From contig JAAEEW010000053.1 of assembly GCA_013415595.1 (NCBI GenBank), forward strand, positions 1-20,430: a stretch of 20,430 nucleotides of DNA. The letters are read 5' to 3'. Shown in pieces: positions 1 through 7,251 of this stretch (the first letter of the stretch is position 1; every line of letters begins with the position of its first letter). The translations under genes were made by a program, and so were the position numbers. The notes under the pieces were generated by a model. The model did no database searches, was not told the DNA's origin, and saw only the letters and a program-made list of their open reading frames with translations. The stretch is from Methanosarcinales archaeon (GTDB lineage Archaea > Halobacteriota > Methanosarcinia > Methanotrichales > Methanotrichaceae).

Positions 1-597
1 CGCATTGTAGGTAGCCTTGGAGAAGTTCAACGTGGTCCTGGTCTGGCCCTCAGTTCTGGTCCAGACGTCCTTTATTCCTGCCATCTCCATGACCTTTCTG
101 GCCGTCTCTCCAGCTGCCAGGCCCAGGCCTCTGGGCGCCGGGGTCAGGATGATCCGGACGCTGCCTGCGTTGCCCATTACCTCAAAGGGAACCGTGTGAG
201 GCTCGCCGCATCCGCACTCCCAGCTTCCGCATCCGCGCTGGATCTTCAGCATGTTCAGCTTTGCGTTCTCTATGCCCTTCTTTATGGCTGACCCCACCTG
301 AACGTCCCGTCCCTGTCCCAGTCCGATGTATCCGTCCCGGTTTCCGACGATGACGGTGGTCCTGAACTTCACCCTCCGCCCGGAGTCGGTCATCCTCTGG
401 ACCATGTTGATGTCCAGAACCTCGTCCTCCAGGCCCGGCAAGAGCATATCCACTAGCTGTGGCTCCTTAATAGGCAAGCCGGATTGTATCGCCTCATCGA
501 AGGTGGTTACCTGGCCCTCATAGACCAGCTGGCCCAGCCTCGTTCTCGGGATCCACTCTTCTTCAGTCTCGTACTCACGCTTTCTATATGTGGCCAT
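1..597 (-). CDS. rpsE: 30S ribosomal protein S5 (uS5), 3' end outside window
   Basis: Small-subunit protein of the decoding/accuracy region. 199 codons are present with no stop before the left edge; the visible C-terminus (RTTLNFSKATYNA) suggests only 10-20 residues are missing. It starts at an ATG (597-595) behind a strong SD, GAGGTGA, which overlaps the stop codon of L18 (602-604). The central part has the glycine-rich S5 double-stranded RNA-binding fold (VGNRDGYIGLGQGRDVQVG) and the archaeal cysteine-rich loop GCGSWECGCGEPHTVPF. The neighbour is L18, as usual for the spc cluster; L30 and L15 would be expected beyond the window. Confidence 0.97.
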   Translation of the reverse strand, partial: MATYRKREYETEEEWIPRTRLGQLVYEGQVTTFDEAIQSGLPIKEPQLVDMLLPGLEDEVLDINMVQRMTDSGRRVKFRTTVIVGNRDGYIGLGQGRDVQVGSAIKKGIENAKLNMLKIQRGCGSWECGCGEPHTVPFEVMGNAGSVRIILTPAPRGLGLAAGETARKVMEMAGIKDVWTRTEGQTRTTLNFSKATYNA

Positions 598-601
598 AAT
601 C

Positions 602-1123
602 TCACCTCAGTATGTTCTCCCGAGCAACCTCGAACTTAGCCACTACGTCAGCTCCTGAAAAGTCCTTTATGTGCTCGCCCCGTATCCTCCCGTCATCAGG
701 GAACACTTCCGGGCTGTGAGGTATCTCTACGCCTGCATCCACCATTCCCTTGAGCGCGGAATAAATCCTGCCGCCCCGGGTGCTGGCATGCAGACCTATG
801 TCCATTATGGCCTCCTGCTGCCCCATGGCCAGCATCTTCTTTCCGAAGAGCAGCCCGGTAAGATAGGCTGCAGGCAGGTTGCCTGTGTTGTGATCGAATC
901 CGTAATCCTTGAGCTCCAGAGAGCTGACGGTAAGGATGGTCTTGTCGCCGCCCATCTCTGCATTGATCAGCTGGATAGTAGTATTCCTGGCGCTCTTCCT
1001 GATCACTGCCCTGGGCTTGCGGGATAATATCAGCCTGTATCTTATGTGATAGTTAGTCCTGCCCTCTCTCCTTCTTCGAAAGGGCACTTTGTATCGCGGT
1101 CCTGTAGCCAAAGTCTCACTCAC
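602..1123 (-). CDS. rpl18: 50S ribosomal protein L18 (uL18, archaeal type)
   Basis: Binds 5S rRNA in the central protuberance together with L5. At 173 residues it has the longer archaeal/eukaryotic form. The N-terminus carries the signature GPRYKVPFRRRREGRTNYH, and later GRIYSALKGMVDAGVEIPHS and RIRGEHI are typical. The GTG start at 1123 overlaps the end of L19e by 8 bases. An alternative TTG at 1111 would give MATGPRYKVPF, which is how Methanosarcina L18 begins as I remember it. The SD GAGGAG is only 3 bases from the GTG and 11 from the TTG, so the start is unsettled while the identity is not. Confidence 0.96.
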   Translation of the reverse strand: MSETLATGPRYKVPFRRRREGRTNYHIRYRLILSRKPRAVIRKSARNTTIQLINAEMGGDKTILTVSSLELKDYGFDHNTGNLPAAYLTGLLFGKKMLAMGQQEAIMDIGLHASTRGGRIYSALKGMVDAGVEIPHSPEVFPDDGRIRGEHIKDFSGADVVAKFEVARENILR

Positions 1124-1577
1124 TCCTCATGAGGCCTTTTGCCTTGATATAAGCATTGAGATGTGCTGTGCTCCTGTACTCGCCGCCCTTGGCCTTGCGG
1201 TAAAGCATCCGGTAGGTGTGACGGTCGATGACCTCAGTCTCCTTCAGCTCCCTGAGCTTCCGGCGAAGAGCCCGGATCTTGGTCATCCACAGCTCCTTCT
1301 TGGGAGTGCGGGCCCCTTTGCAGCCCTTTCTGTGACCAGGTCCCTTTCTGTGTCCGTAAGCCCTCTTGGCAGCCCTCACCTTGTACCTGGCGCGGCTGTT
1401 GCCCTTCTTGGGATGGACCTTTATGTTCCCGGCCTCGATCTGGGACCGGATATCCTCCCTGGTTATGGCATCGGCGAGCTCTCCGGCCACCTCTGGATCG
1501 GGATTGATCCAGACCCGGCTCTTGCCGGAGTTCAGCTCGCTGGCAGCGAGCCGGCGTTGAGTTGTGAAGTCCGGCAT
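1116..1577 (-). CDS. rpl19e: 50S ribosomal protein L19e
   Basis: Large-subunit protein found only in archaea and eukaryotes; in the archaeal ribosome it also contributes to inter-subunit contact. 153 residues, the normal archaeal length. It is very basic, with the family sequences LAASELNSGKSRVWINP near the N-terminus, the glycine-rich RKGPGHRKGCKGARTPKK in the middle and a C-terminal basic helix (LNAYIKAKGL). The ATG at 1577 follows L32e by one base, with an SD (GGAGGCGAG) inside the end of L32e. Its 3' end overlaps the L18 start. Confidence 0.97.
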   Translation of the reverse strand: MPDFTTQRRLAASELNSGKSRVWINPDPEVAGELADAITREDIRSQIEAGNIKVHPKKGNSRARYKVRAAKRAYGHRKGPGHRKGCKGARTPKKELWMTKIRALRRKLRELKETEVIDRHTYRMLYRKAKGGEYRSTAHLNAYIKAKGLMRSE

Positions 1578-1578
1578 C

Positions 1579-1956
1579 CTACTCGCCTCCCGTCTTGGGG
1601 TTGAGGATCTTCAGCTTCATATCCCGAGCCATTGCCTCGATGTCTATTCGCTTCTTCATGCCTATGGTGCTGGCGATGCGCACGGCGCAACCTTCAGCGG
1701 TCTGCAGGTCGGACGCGCACCTGACCAGAACCTCCCTCAGGCCGGACGGATGAAATCCCTTGACGGCCTTGGGGCTTCCGTAACCTGGCTTCACCAGGGA
1801 GCCCTTGGCGCTGATCTGCCTTCTGAGCTTGTTGTGCAGCCCCCGGGGTTTGCGCCAGCTCTCGCTAAGCTTGACTTTCTTGTGAGAATCGTGACGTCTG
1901 AACTCTGGCTTCTTGCCCTTCTGTCTGGCTCTCACCCTGAGCAATCTCTCTGTCAT
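1579..1956 (-). CDS. rpl32e: 50S ribosomal protein L32e
   Basis: Archaeal/eukaryotic large-subunit protein. With the ATG at 1956 it is 125 residues beginning MTERLLRVRARQKGKKPEFRR, which matches the usual N-terminus of the family. An upstream in-frame TTG at 1974, overlapping the L6 stop, would add six residues, but the G-rich SD (GGGGGC, 8 bases before the ATG) favours 1956. Recognisable segments are ESWRKPRGLHNKLR, VKPGYGSPKAVKGFHPSG and a C-terminal half that binds rRNA. The usual order L6-L32e-L19e is kept. Confidence 0.96.
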   Translation of the reverse strand: MTERLLRVRARQKGKKPEFRRHDSHKKVKLSESWRKPRGLHNKLRRQISAKGSLVKPGYGSPKAVKGFHPSGLREVLVRCASDLQTAEGCAVRIASTIGMKKRIDIEAMARDMKLKILNPKTGGE

Positions 1957-1970
1957 TTGTAAGCCCCCGG

Positions 1971-2501
1971 TCAATTCTTTTCCACCAGGTATATTCCATC
2001 CTGGAATACCCTGATATCGAATCCTCTGACCTTCGTCGCTTGCTCTATGTTCGCCATCGTCTGGCCCACGCTCTCTTTGTTGATGCCCTTGACCAGGACC
2101 TCGTCCTTGCTGAGCTCCAGAGTCACTCCGTCCAGAATCCTGGCCGACCGGGACCTCCTCTCGCCGAGGAAGTTGGCGATCACCAGCTCGTTCTGGGCGG
2201 CCTTGAGCTGTATGGGGAAGTGGGAGTAAACCACCTTCATCCGATACTCGAAGCCTTCAGTCACACCCTTGATCATGTTTGTAAGGTGGGCAGCAAAGGT
2301 TCCGACCGTAGCCCTCTGCAGCTTTCGGTCGATCCGGGCAGTCACCACCAGCTCGGAATTATCCCAGATAATGTGTACCCCGGGATAATTGAAGCGGCGG
2401 TTGAGGACTCCCCTGGGACCCTTTATGGTGACATAATCGTTGGCCGCGTCTACCTCTATGCCTTCGGGAATTTCGATCCGTCGTGACACTTCTTTGACCA
2501 T
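1971..2501 (-). CDS. rplF: 50S ribosomal protein L6 (uL6)
   Basis: Binds 23S rRNA near the sarcin-ricin loop and the factor-binding site. 176 residues, normal for archaea, made of two duplicated L6 domains (about 1-85 and 86-176). Family segments include RRIEIPEGIEV at the start, KGPRGVLNRRF, and in domain two VIANFLGERRSRSARILDGV. The ATG at 2501 has a clear SD (GAGGTGATC), which overlaps the stop of S8. Position between S8 and L32e is as expected. Confidence 0.97.
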   Translation of the reverse strand: MVKEVSRRIEIPEGIEVDAANDYVTIKGPRGVLNRRFNYPGVHIIWDNSELVVTARIDRKLQRATVGTFAAHLTNMIKGVTEGFEYRMKVVYSHFPIQLKAAQNELVIANFLGERRSRSARILDGVTLELSKDEVLVKGINKESVGQTMANIEQATKVRGFDIRVFQDGIYLVEKN

Positions 2502-2512
2502 TTTTGATCACC

Positions 2513-2902
2513 TCAGTAGACGTATGCCAGCAACTGGCCACCTATATCGCGATCCCTGGCATCCTTGTGGGAGACTACACCCTGACTGGTGCTGAGGATT
2601 AGCACGCCGAAGTTCCTCGCCGGGAGAAAACGCTTCTCCCATTTCTCCAGGTCCACGACCTTGGCCGAGAACCGGGGCTTGATGACTCCGCACCTGTTGA
2701 TCCTGCCCTGAAGCTTGACCTTGAACATCCCCGACTTGCCGTCATCGATGAATTCGAACTCGCCGATGTAGCCTAGATCAGCCATAACCTTCAGGGTGCT
2801 TCCGATGAGCTTGGACGCTGGGCTTATGATGCATTCTGCCTTGCCTACGTTCTCCGCATTCTTTATCGTGGACATGGCATCAGCGAGTGGATCTATTAAC
2901 AT
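2513..2902 (-). CDS. rpsH: 30S ribosomal protein S8 (uS8)
   Basis: Binds helix 21 of 16S rRNA in the central domain and is an early assembly protein. With the ATG at 2902 it is 129 residues, starting MLIDPLADAMSTIKNAE, the classic archaeal N-terminus. An upstream GTG at 2911 would add three residues, but the SD AAGGGTGA lies just before and over that GTG, at proper distance for 2902. The C-terminal NFGVLILSTSQGVVSHKDA is the S8 signature region that contacts rRNA. S14 lies immediately upstream, as in other spc clusters. Confidence 0.97.
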   Translation of the reverse strand: MLIDPLADAMSTIKNAENVGKAECIISPASKLIGSTLKVMADLGYIGEFEFIDDGKSGMFKVKLQGRINRCGVIKPRFSAKVVDLEKWEKRFLPARNFGVLILSTSQGVVSHKDARDRDIGGQLLAYVY

Positions 2903-2913
2903 GACTTTCACCC

Positions 2914-3060
2914 TTAAGAATACTTTTCAAAGCCCATTTCCCGGGCGATCTCCCTGAAGCACTGCCTGCACATGTATATGCCGTACTTCCTGATCAGCCC
3001 TGGCTTTCTACCACAGCGCCTGCACTGGTTGGCGCCTCTTCCGAAGTTCTTCTTCTTCAT
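2914..3060 (-). CDS. rps14: 30S ribosomal protein S14 (uS14, zinc-binding, 48 aa)
   Basis: Short gene translated by hand: MKKKNFGRGANQCRRCGRKP, then GLIRKYGIYMCRQCFREIAR, then EMGFEKYS and TAA (2916-2914). It is an assembly protein of the 30S head. The four cysteines C13, C16, C31 and C34 form the CxxC...CxxC zinc site of the zinc-containing S14 class. Its ATG (3060-3058) overlaps the TGA of L5 (3059-3057) as ATGA, which indicates translational coupling. Its place between L5 and S8 is the conserved one. Confidence 0.98.
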   Translation of the reverse strand: MKKKNFGRGANQCRRCGRKPGLIRKYGIYMCRQCFREIAREMGFEKYS

Positions 3061-3572
3061 GCCGCCTCCACGATCTGCACGCCAAATTTATTCTTGACGT
3101 ACTCGATTGCATCTCCCGTATTGAGCTTCTGTCTGGATGGAAGCTTGCGGCTGGCGACCCGCCTTCTGGCAATGCGATATCCCGCACGCTTGAGGCAGAC
3201 GACCACGTCCATGCCGAATATGCCTATCTCCGGGTCGTACTTCATTCCCGGGAAGTCGGTGTGTTCCTCGATCCCGAAGGCGAAGTTGCCTCTCTCGTCG
3301 AACTGGCTGGCCCGAAGAACCTTGCCCTGAACTTTCAAGGCCGTTTCAAGGAATGTCTCTGCCTCGCTTCCTCTCAGGGTGAGCTTGGCCCCGATGGGCT
3401 CTTTCTTCTTGATTCCGAAGGTGGGAAGTGTCTTCTTGGCGATGGATCGCACCGGGTTGTGGCCGGTTATGGCAGTGAGAATGGTCTCTGCATTTACCAG
3501 ACGCTGGCCGCTCTCGCCGGTGCCGATATGCACTACCACCTTGTCTATCTTGGGATCCAGCACGGCATTCAT
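3057..3572 (-). CDS. rplE: 50S ribosomal protein L5 (uL5)
   Basis: Binds 5S rRNA and helps form the central protuberance and the contact with the small subunit. 171 residues, normal archaeal length. Visible family segments are DKVVVHIGTGESGQRL (N-terminal), RSIAKKTLPTFGIKKKEPIG and the C-terminal PEIGIFGMDVVVCLKRAGYR. The ATG at 3572 overlaps the TGA of S4e as ATGA, and its own TGA overlaps the ATG of S14 in the same manner. Confidence 0.97.
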   Translation of the reverse strand: MNAVLDPKIDKVVVHIGTGESGQRLVNAETILTAITGHNPVRSIAKKTLPTFGIKKKEPIGAKLTLRGSEAETFLETALKVQGKVLRASQFDERGNFAFGIEEHTDFPGMKYDPEIGIFGMDVVVCLKRAGYRIARRRVASRKLPSRQKLNTGDAIEYVKNKFGVQIVEAA

Positions 3573-4273
3573 TTAATTGCCCCCAGCTTGATCACAGGAT
3601 CGTTTCTGCCGATCATGAAAACATAATCAACAATGGTCTCGAACTCCTTCTCCCCGGCGATGATGACCCGGTTGGGACTGGAGCTCCGGACTACCTTGAT
3701 CTCTTTGAGAGTGCCTATCTGACCGGAGTGGCTTCCGCCGACGACCATGGCCAGGTTGCCCACCTCGAAGGGGATCCAGTCCTCAACGTTCTTGTCCGGT
3801 ATGGAGAGGACCAGTGAATCGTGAGTTCCGTAATTGCCGTTGCCAGGGATGTTTGAGCCGTCGCTCAGGTTGAGCTGGATCTTGTTTCCCTTAAGACAGG
3901 TCTTGTTCTCCACCCGGGCCAGCTTTCGCACGTGCCCCGGCTCGAGAAGGCTGGTATAGAAGTGACCCCGGTGATCGACCAGCATCCGGTAGTGCTGACC
4001 TAGCGCCGGAACGGATACCACATCGAAAATGCCTACCGGGAACCGGTAATCCTTTCGCTTGGTCCCGTCTACCAGGATGTTGCCCTCGTGGAGTATGCGC
4101 TTGGCCTCACGGGAGTTGTCGGCCAGCTTCAGCATGTCCCTGATCACCACTACCAGGGGCAAGCTGCGATCGCTCGAATGGGGGCCTGGATTGGGCCTGG
4201 CGATCCACTTGTTGGTCTTCCTGGCGATGGGCCAGTTCCTGGGAATAGTTACCCTCTTCAGATGTCCGCTCAT
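3569..4273 (-). CDS. rps4e: 30S ribosomal protein S4e
   Basis: Archaeal/eukaryotic small-subunit protein with no bacterial equivalent. 234 residues. Domain order seen: an N-terminal basic part (HLKRVTIPRNWPIARKTNKW), an S4-like RNA-binding region around ADNSREAKRILHEGNILVDG, a central S4e domain, and a C-terminal KOW-type segment (GNLAMVVGGSHSGQIGTLKE). The ATG at 4273 follows L24 by five bases; the TGA is coupled to L5. Length and order match those of other archaea. Confidence 0.97.
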   Translation of the reverse strand: MSGHLKRVTIPRNWPIARKTNKWIARPNPGPHSSDRSLPLVVVIRDMLKLADNSREAKRILHEGNILVDGTKRKDYRFPVGIFDVVSVPALGQHYRMLVDHRGHFYTSLLEPGHVRKLARVENKTCLKGNKIQLNLSDGSNIPGNGNYGTHDSLVLSIPDKNVEDWIPFEVGNLAMVVGGSHSGQIGTLKEIKVVRSSSPNRVIIAGEKEFETIVDYVFMIGRNDPVIKLGAIK

Positions 4274-4278
4274 CTAAA

Positions 4279-4629
4279 TCACCTGGAAAAGATCTTCTCT
4301 CTCTCTCCATCCTCAAGATCCAGTTCGGTGATCATCACGTTGGATGGATGTACGGGTCTGGGAACTTCAGTTCCATCGGCCCGGAAGTTGCTCACTCCGG
4401 CCACCTTGATGGTGCAGCTCTTAAGGTTCACGGCCTCCACCAGACCTTCCACTCCGGCCTGGTCGCCGCGCATTACCTTGACTGTGTCGCCCTTCTTGAC
4501 CTGAGCGCAGCGCTTTCCGTGCTCCTTTCTAAGCGCCGGACTCAGGTGAGCGTGCATGTAGCCCTGTCTCTTGTGCAGAGGGGCGTTGTACCGCTCTTTT
4601 CTCTGTTTTCTTGGTTGCTTGCTGTTCAT
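4279..4629 (-). CDS. rpl24: 50S ribosomal protein L24 (uL24)
   Basis: Assembly-initiating large-subunit protein near the tunnel exit. 116 residues in the archaeal form, with a basic N-terminal extension (PRKQRKERYNAPLHKRQ) before the KOW motif (VKKGDTVKVMRGDQAGVEG, about residues 44-62). The ATG at 4629 is 17 bases after the stop of L14; a G-rich SD (GTGGGAT) lies in that gap. The C-terminal VPRPVHPSNVMITELDL is typical of archaeal L24. Confidence 0.96.
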   Translation of the reverse strand: MNSKQPRKQRKERYNAPLHKRQGYMHAHLSPALRKEHGKRCAQVKKGDTVKVMRGDQAGVEGLVEAVNLKSCTIKVAGVSNFRADGTEVPRPVHPSNVMITELDLEDGEREKIFSR

Positions 4630-4646
4630 ATTATCCCACGTATCAT

Positions 4647-5045
4647 CTACACTATGGTCGAGGCAGCGGAGGCGATCTTTCCAAATCGCTCTGCCACTTC
4701 TCTGGCCACCGGCCCTTTGATCTCCGACCCCTTGGGGACGCCGTCATCATCGGTTATCACCGCAGCATTGTCCTCGAACTTGACCCGAAGGCCGTCCGGC
4801 CTGCGAAACTCCTTCTTCTGTCTGACGATGACTGCCTTGAAGATCTGTTTTCTCATCTCTGGCGTGCCTTTCTTCACCGAGACTATAACCATATCGCCAA
4901 TGCCTGCGCAAGGCTGTCTGTTCTTCACTCCGCGGTACTTCTTTACTGCTACCACGAAGAGAGTCCTGGCCCCGGTGTTGTCCACGCAGTCCAGGTAAGT
5001 CCCGGTGTTTATAGCCCTCGGTATGGTTGCCTTATGTCCCCTCAT
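4647..5045 (-). CDS. rplN: 50S ribosomal protein L14 (uL14)
   Basis: Large-subunit interface protein next to L19/L24e and the target of anti-association factor eIF6. 132 residues. Family segments: the five-stranded barrel with LDCVDNTGARTLFVVAVKKY, then QPCAGIGDMVIVSVKKGTPEMR, and the C-terminal IKGPVAREVAERFGKIAS. The ATG at 5045 overlaps the TGA of S17 as ATGA. Confidence 0.97.
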   Translation of the reverse strand: MRGHKATIPRAINTGTYLDCVDNTGARTLFVVAVKKYRGVKNRQPCAGIGDMVIVSVKKGTPEMRKQIFKAVIVRQKKEFRRPDGLRVKFEDNAAVITDDDGVPKGSEIKGPVAREVAERFGKIASAASTIV

Positions 5046-5362
5046 TTGAGGACCTCCAGCACCACAAAGGACTTGGTCTTGCTAAGTGGCCTGCACTCAG
5101 CAATCTTGACCCGGTCTCCACTCCTGGCCCCCACACAGGGGGGATTGTGGACGTGGATCTTCGATTGCTTCTTCTCGTAACGTTCGTACTTGGCCAACTT
5201 CTTCTCGTACTCTCTCTTAACTACCACGGTGTTTGCCATCTTATCGCTGACCACGATTCCGTCAAGCACCTGGCCGCGGACAGAAAGGCTGCCGTGGAAG
5301 GGACAGTTGGGATCGCTACAGTCCGACTTAGGCGGGCTCACGTCCAGTCCGATATCCCTCAT
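5042..5362 (-). CDS. rps17: 30S ribosomal protein S17 (uS17, archaeal)
   Basis: Small-subunit assembly protein with an OB fold. With ATG at 5362 it is 106 residues, MRDIGLDVSPPKSDCSDPNC and onward, matching the archaeal N-terminus with CxDPxCPFHG (two cysteines). A GTG at 5371 would add three residues, but the SD GAGGTGG sits exactly over it, and the ATG at 5362 overlaps the TGA of Rnp1 as ATGA, so 5362 is preferred. The core VRGQVLDGIVVSDKMANTVV is the S17 signature. Confidence 0.96.
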   Translation of the reverse strand: MRDIGLDVSPPKSDCSDPNCPFHGSLSVRGQVLDGIVVSDKMANTVVVKREYEKKLAKYERYEKKQSKIHVHNPPCVGARSGDRVKIAECRPLSKTKSFVVLEVLK

Positions 5363-5652
5363 AATTTCCACCTCGATCTCTGCATTCTCTTACTTATTCG
5401 GTTCTCGGGTTGTGAGATTAATACAGAACCTGCCACCCTCACCCTCTGCCCGGAGGGCAGGGTGAAGATCAGGCTCGTCTCTGCCTTTGGGACGCGTTTC
5501 TCTCCGCGCGGCGTCTCGATCAGGATCGTGTTTCGGGTCTCATCGACCACCCGACCACTGATCCCGACCAGGCAGGGGTTAGATCCTCCGGCCACATCCA
5601 CCCCTAAGCCTATCAGCTCATGCCTGGCGATGTTGTCGGGTCTCTCTATCAC
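5359..5652 (-). CDS. rnp1: RNase P protein component 1 (Rnp1/Rpp29/Pop4)
   Basis: Archaeal homologue of Rpp29. It pairs with Rpp21 and helps the RNase P RNA bind and cleave the 5' leader of pre-tRNA. 97 residues with the Sm-like barrel: RHELIGLGVDVAGGSNPCLV, GISGRVVDETRNTILIETP and KAETSLIFTLPSGQRVRVAG. The start is a GTG (5652) overlapping the TGA of L29 as GTGA, with GAGGGAG upstream. In several archaea an eIF1 (SUI1) gene sits between L29 and rnp1; it is absent here. The C-terminus is coupled to S17. Confidence 0.95.
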   Translation of the reverse strand: MIERPDNIARHELIGLGVDVAGGSNPCLVGISGRVVDETRNTILIETPRGEKRVPKAETSLIFTLPSGQRVRVAGSVLISQPENRISKRMQRSRWKL

Positions 5653-5849
5653 CTGCTACGCTCCCTCTGGACTGTCTTGATCCGGGCTATGGTCCGGCGG
5701 ATGTCCTTTAGAAGCCCTGGCTTCTCCGGTGCACCGCCTGCCGTGACCACGCCTCTCTCCCGGATGAGCTCGGTTTGAAGCTCGTGCAGCTCGTCTGCCA
5801 GCTCATCCGCGCTCATATTTCTCAGCTCGTCGATCTTGAATATAGCCAT
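5649..5849 (-). CDS. rpmC: 50S ribosomal protein L29 (uL29)
   Basis: Small helical hairpin protein near the polypeptide exit, part of the docking area for SRP. 66 residues: a first helix (FKIDELRNMSADELADELHE), a second helix around ELQTELIRERG, and the closing helix LLKDIRRTIARIKTVQRER. The ATG at 5849 has SD GGTGGCG. It starts 23 bases after S3 ends and overlaps rnp1 by four bases. Confidence 0.96.
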   Translation of the reverse strand: MAIFKIDELRNMSADELADELHELQTELIRERGVVTAGGAPEKPGLLKDIRRTIARIKTVQRERSR

Positions 5850-5872
5850 ATTACGCCACCATCATGGGATTT

Positions 5873-6781
5873 TCAGATCGTCTCTTCGGATGCTTCGTCC
5901 GAGGATGGTGTCTGGCTCTCCTGCGATTCGGAGGGGGCAGCCTCTTTTTCGTCAGCCGCGTTCTCCACCGGAGCTATGTCGGTCTGAGTGGGCTCTTCTG
6001 CCTCGGCCGGTTCCTCTGCTTCCGCTGGGCTCTCTGCCTCGGCTGGCTTCTCCACCGGAGCGTCCAGGAGCTTGTCCAGCTCGCTCTTGGGCTCTTCGAC
6101 CTTCTCCTCAGCCCTGGGCTCTGCCGGCTTCTCTTCCCGGGGAGCTGGGGCTGGAGGCAGGGGCTTTTCTTCCGGAGGCTCAACAAGAGGCGGTTTCACA
6201 TGGAAGGCATCGGGCAGTATGGCGTCTGGTGCGACTATCCTCACCTGGCAGCCTATGGTGCCCAGCTTCTTGATGGCTACGGAGTAGCCCTTGTCCACGA
6301 TCTCGTCGGCCGGCTTGCCGGAGTGCTTGATGTACCCCTTCAGGAACTTCTCAGTCCTGGACCGGGGGCCGGTGAGCTTGCCGCTCAGAATTATCTCGCA
6401 CCCCAGTGCGCCGCTCTCCATGACCCGGCGAAGCGTCGACTGGCCTGCCTTGCGGAAGTACCATCCCCGTTCCAGTGAGCTGGCCAGCCTGCTGGCCACC
6501 ACCTGGGCGTTGAGATCTCCCCGGCCGACGTCCTGGACGTCGATCTGGGGGTTATCCAGCCGGAACTTCCGGTCCAGATCCCTGGTGATCTTTCGAATCT
6601 GCTTTCCGCCCTTTCCGATGACCATTCCCGGCTTCTCGGCGTAAACGGTAATCTGAGTCCCCATGGGGGTCCGGTTCATGACCATTCCGCCATACCCGGC
6701 CCGCTCCAGCTCTTTGGTGAGATATTCGTTCACCAGAGCCTTAGTAAAGCCGTCCTGGACGAACTTCTTCTCCACGGCCAT
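5873..6781 (-). CDS. rpsC: 30S ribosomal protein S3 (uS3) with long acidic C-terminal tail
   Basis: Head protein that lines the mRNA entry. 302 residues. The start is ATG 6781, chosen for the near-perfect SD GAAGGAGGTGA inside the end of L22; the open frame extends further upstream but only as an overlap with L22. Domains: N-terminal helix, type-II KH domain with GKGG at 56-59, the S3 C-terminal domain to about 196. A low-complexity tail follows (about 197-302), rich in Pro, Glu and Ala with repeats such as PAEAEEP. Tails of this type occur in S3 of some methanogens and halophiles; its function is not known to me. The globular part is normal. Confidence 0.96.
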   Translation of the reverse strand: MAVEKKFVQDGFTKALVNEYLTKELERAGYGGMVMNRTPMGTQITVYAEKPGMVIGKGGKQIRKITRDLDRKFRLDNPQIDVQDVGRGDLNAQVVASRLASSLERGWYFRKAGQSTLRRVMESGALGCEIILSGKLTGPRSRTEKFLKGYIKHSGKPADEIVDKGYSVAIKKLGTIGCQVRIVAPDAILPDAFHVKPPLVEPPEEKPLPPAPAPREEKPAEPRAEEKVEEPKSELDKLLDAPVEKPAEAESPAEAEEPAEAEEPTQTDIAPVENAADEKEAAPSESQESQTPSSDEASEETI

Positions 6782-6783
6782 AG

Positions 6784-7242
6784 TTAGCTCACCTCCTTCA
6801 AGACCATCTCGATGGACACGGTCTCGGTGTTCTTTGGAGTAGCCCGGCCCATGGCTCTGGGCATCCATCCCCGGATAGTTCTGCCCTTCTTGGTGTTGGC
6901 CATGAGGACCTGCAGTCGCTCCTTCTCCAGGCCCTTGTACTCGGCGTTGCCGATGGCATTCACCAGCACATCCAGCGTGGCCTTGGCGGCCTTCTGGGGG
7001 TACCTGCCTGAGCACCAGCCGATCAGTCCCTTTCTGTGACCAACGTTCTTGTTGTAGCGCTTGAAGGGGACAGCCCTCTTGAGCAGGATGACATCCTCCA
7101 GGAATGTCCTGGCTTCAGTGGCCTTCATGCCCCGAATGGCGTTGCAGATCTCCCGGGCGTGCTTTGGAGAGATGTGGAGCTCGTTGGACATAGCCCTGGA
7201 GGACCTCTCCGGGGGCTCGATTGAATAATTAAGTCTTCCCAA
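6784..7242 (-). CDS. rplV: 50S ribosomal protein L22 (uL22)
   Basis: Lines the exit tunnel. I place the start at TTG 7242, giving 152 residues MGRLNYSIEPPE..., because archaeal L22 proteins begin MxRxNYS and the SD GAGGTG stands five bases before this TTG. The GTG at 7248 (two residues longer) lies inside that SD and is less likely. Family segments: HISPKHAREICNAIRGM, KRAVPFKRYNKNVGHRKG, IGNAEYKGLE and the C-terminal hairpin KKGRTIRGWMPRAMGRATP that enters the tunnel. It is located two bases before the S3 start, with the S3 SD inside it. Confidence 0.94.
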   Translation of the reverse strand: MGRLNYSIEPPERSSRAMSNELHISPKHAREICNAIRGMKATEARTFLEDVILLKRAVPFKRYNKNVGHRKGLIGWCSGRYPQKAAKATLDVLVNAIGNAEYKGLEKERLQVLMANTKKGRTIRGWMPRAMGRATPKNTETVSIEMVLKEVS

Positions 7243-7251
7243 GATCACACC

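Noticed and set aside
1957..1974. TTG at 1974 as the L32e start
   Set aside because: No SD at proper distance; ATG 1956 has one and gives the usual N-terminus.
6782..7015. Upstream extension of S3 by 78 codons
   Set aside because: It lies wholly within L22 in another frame; the ATG at 6781 has a near-perfect SD and the normal S3 N-terminus.
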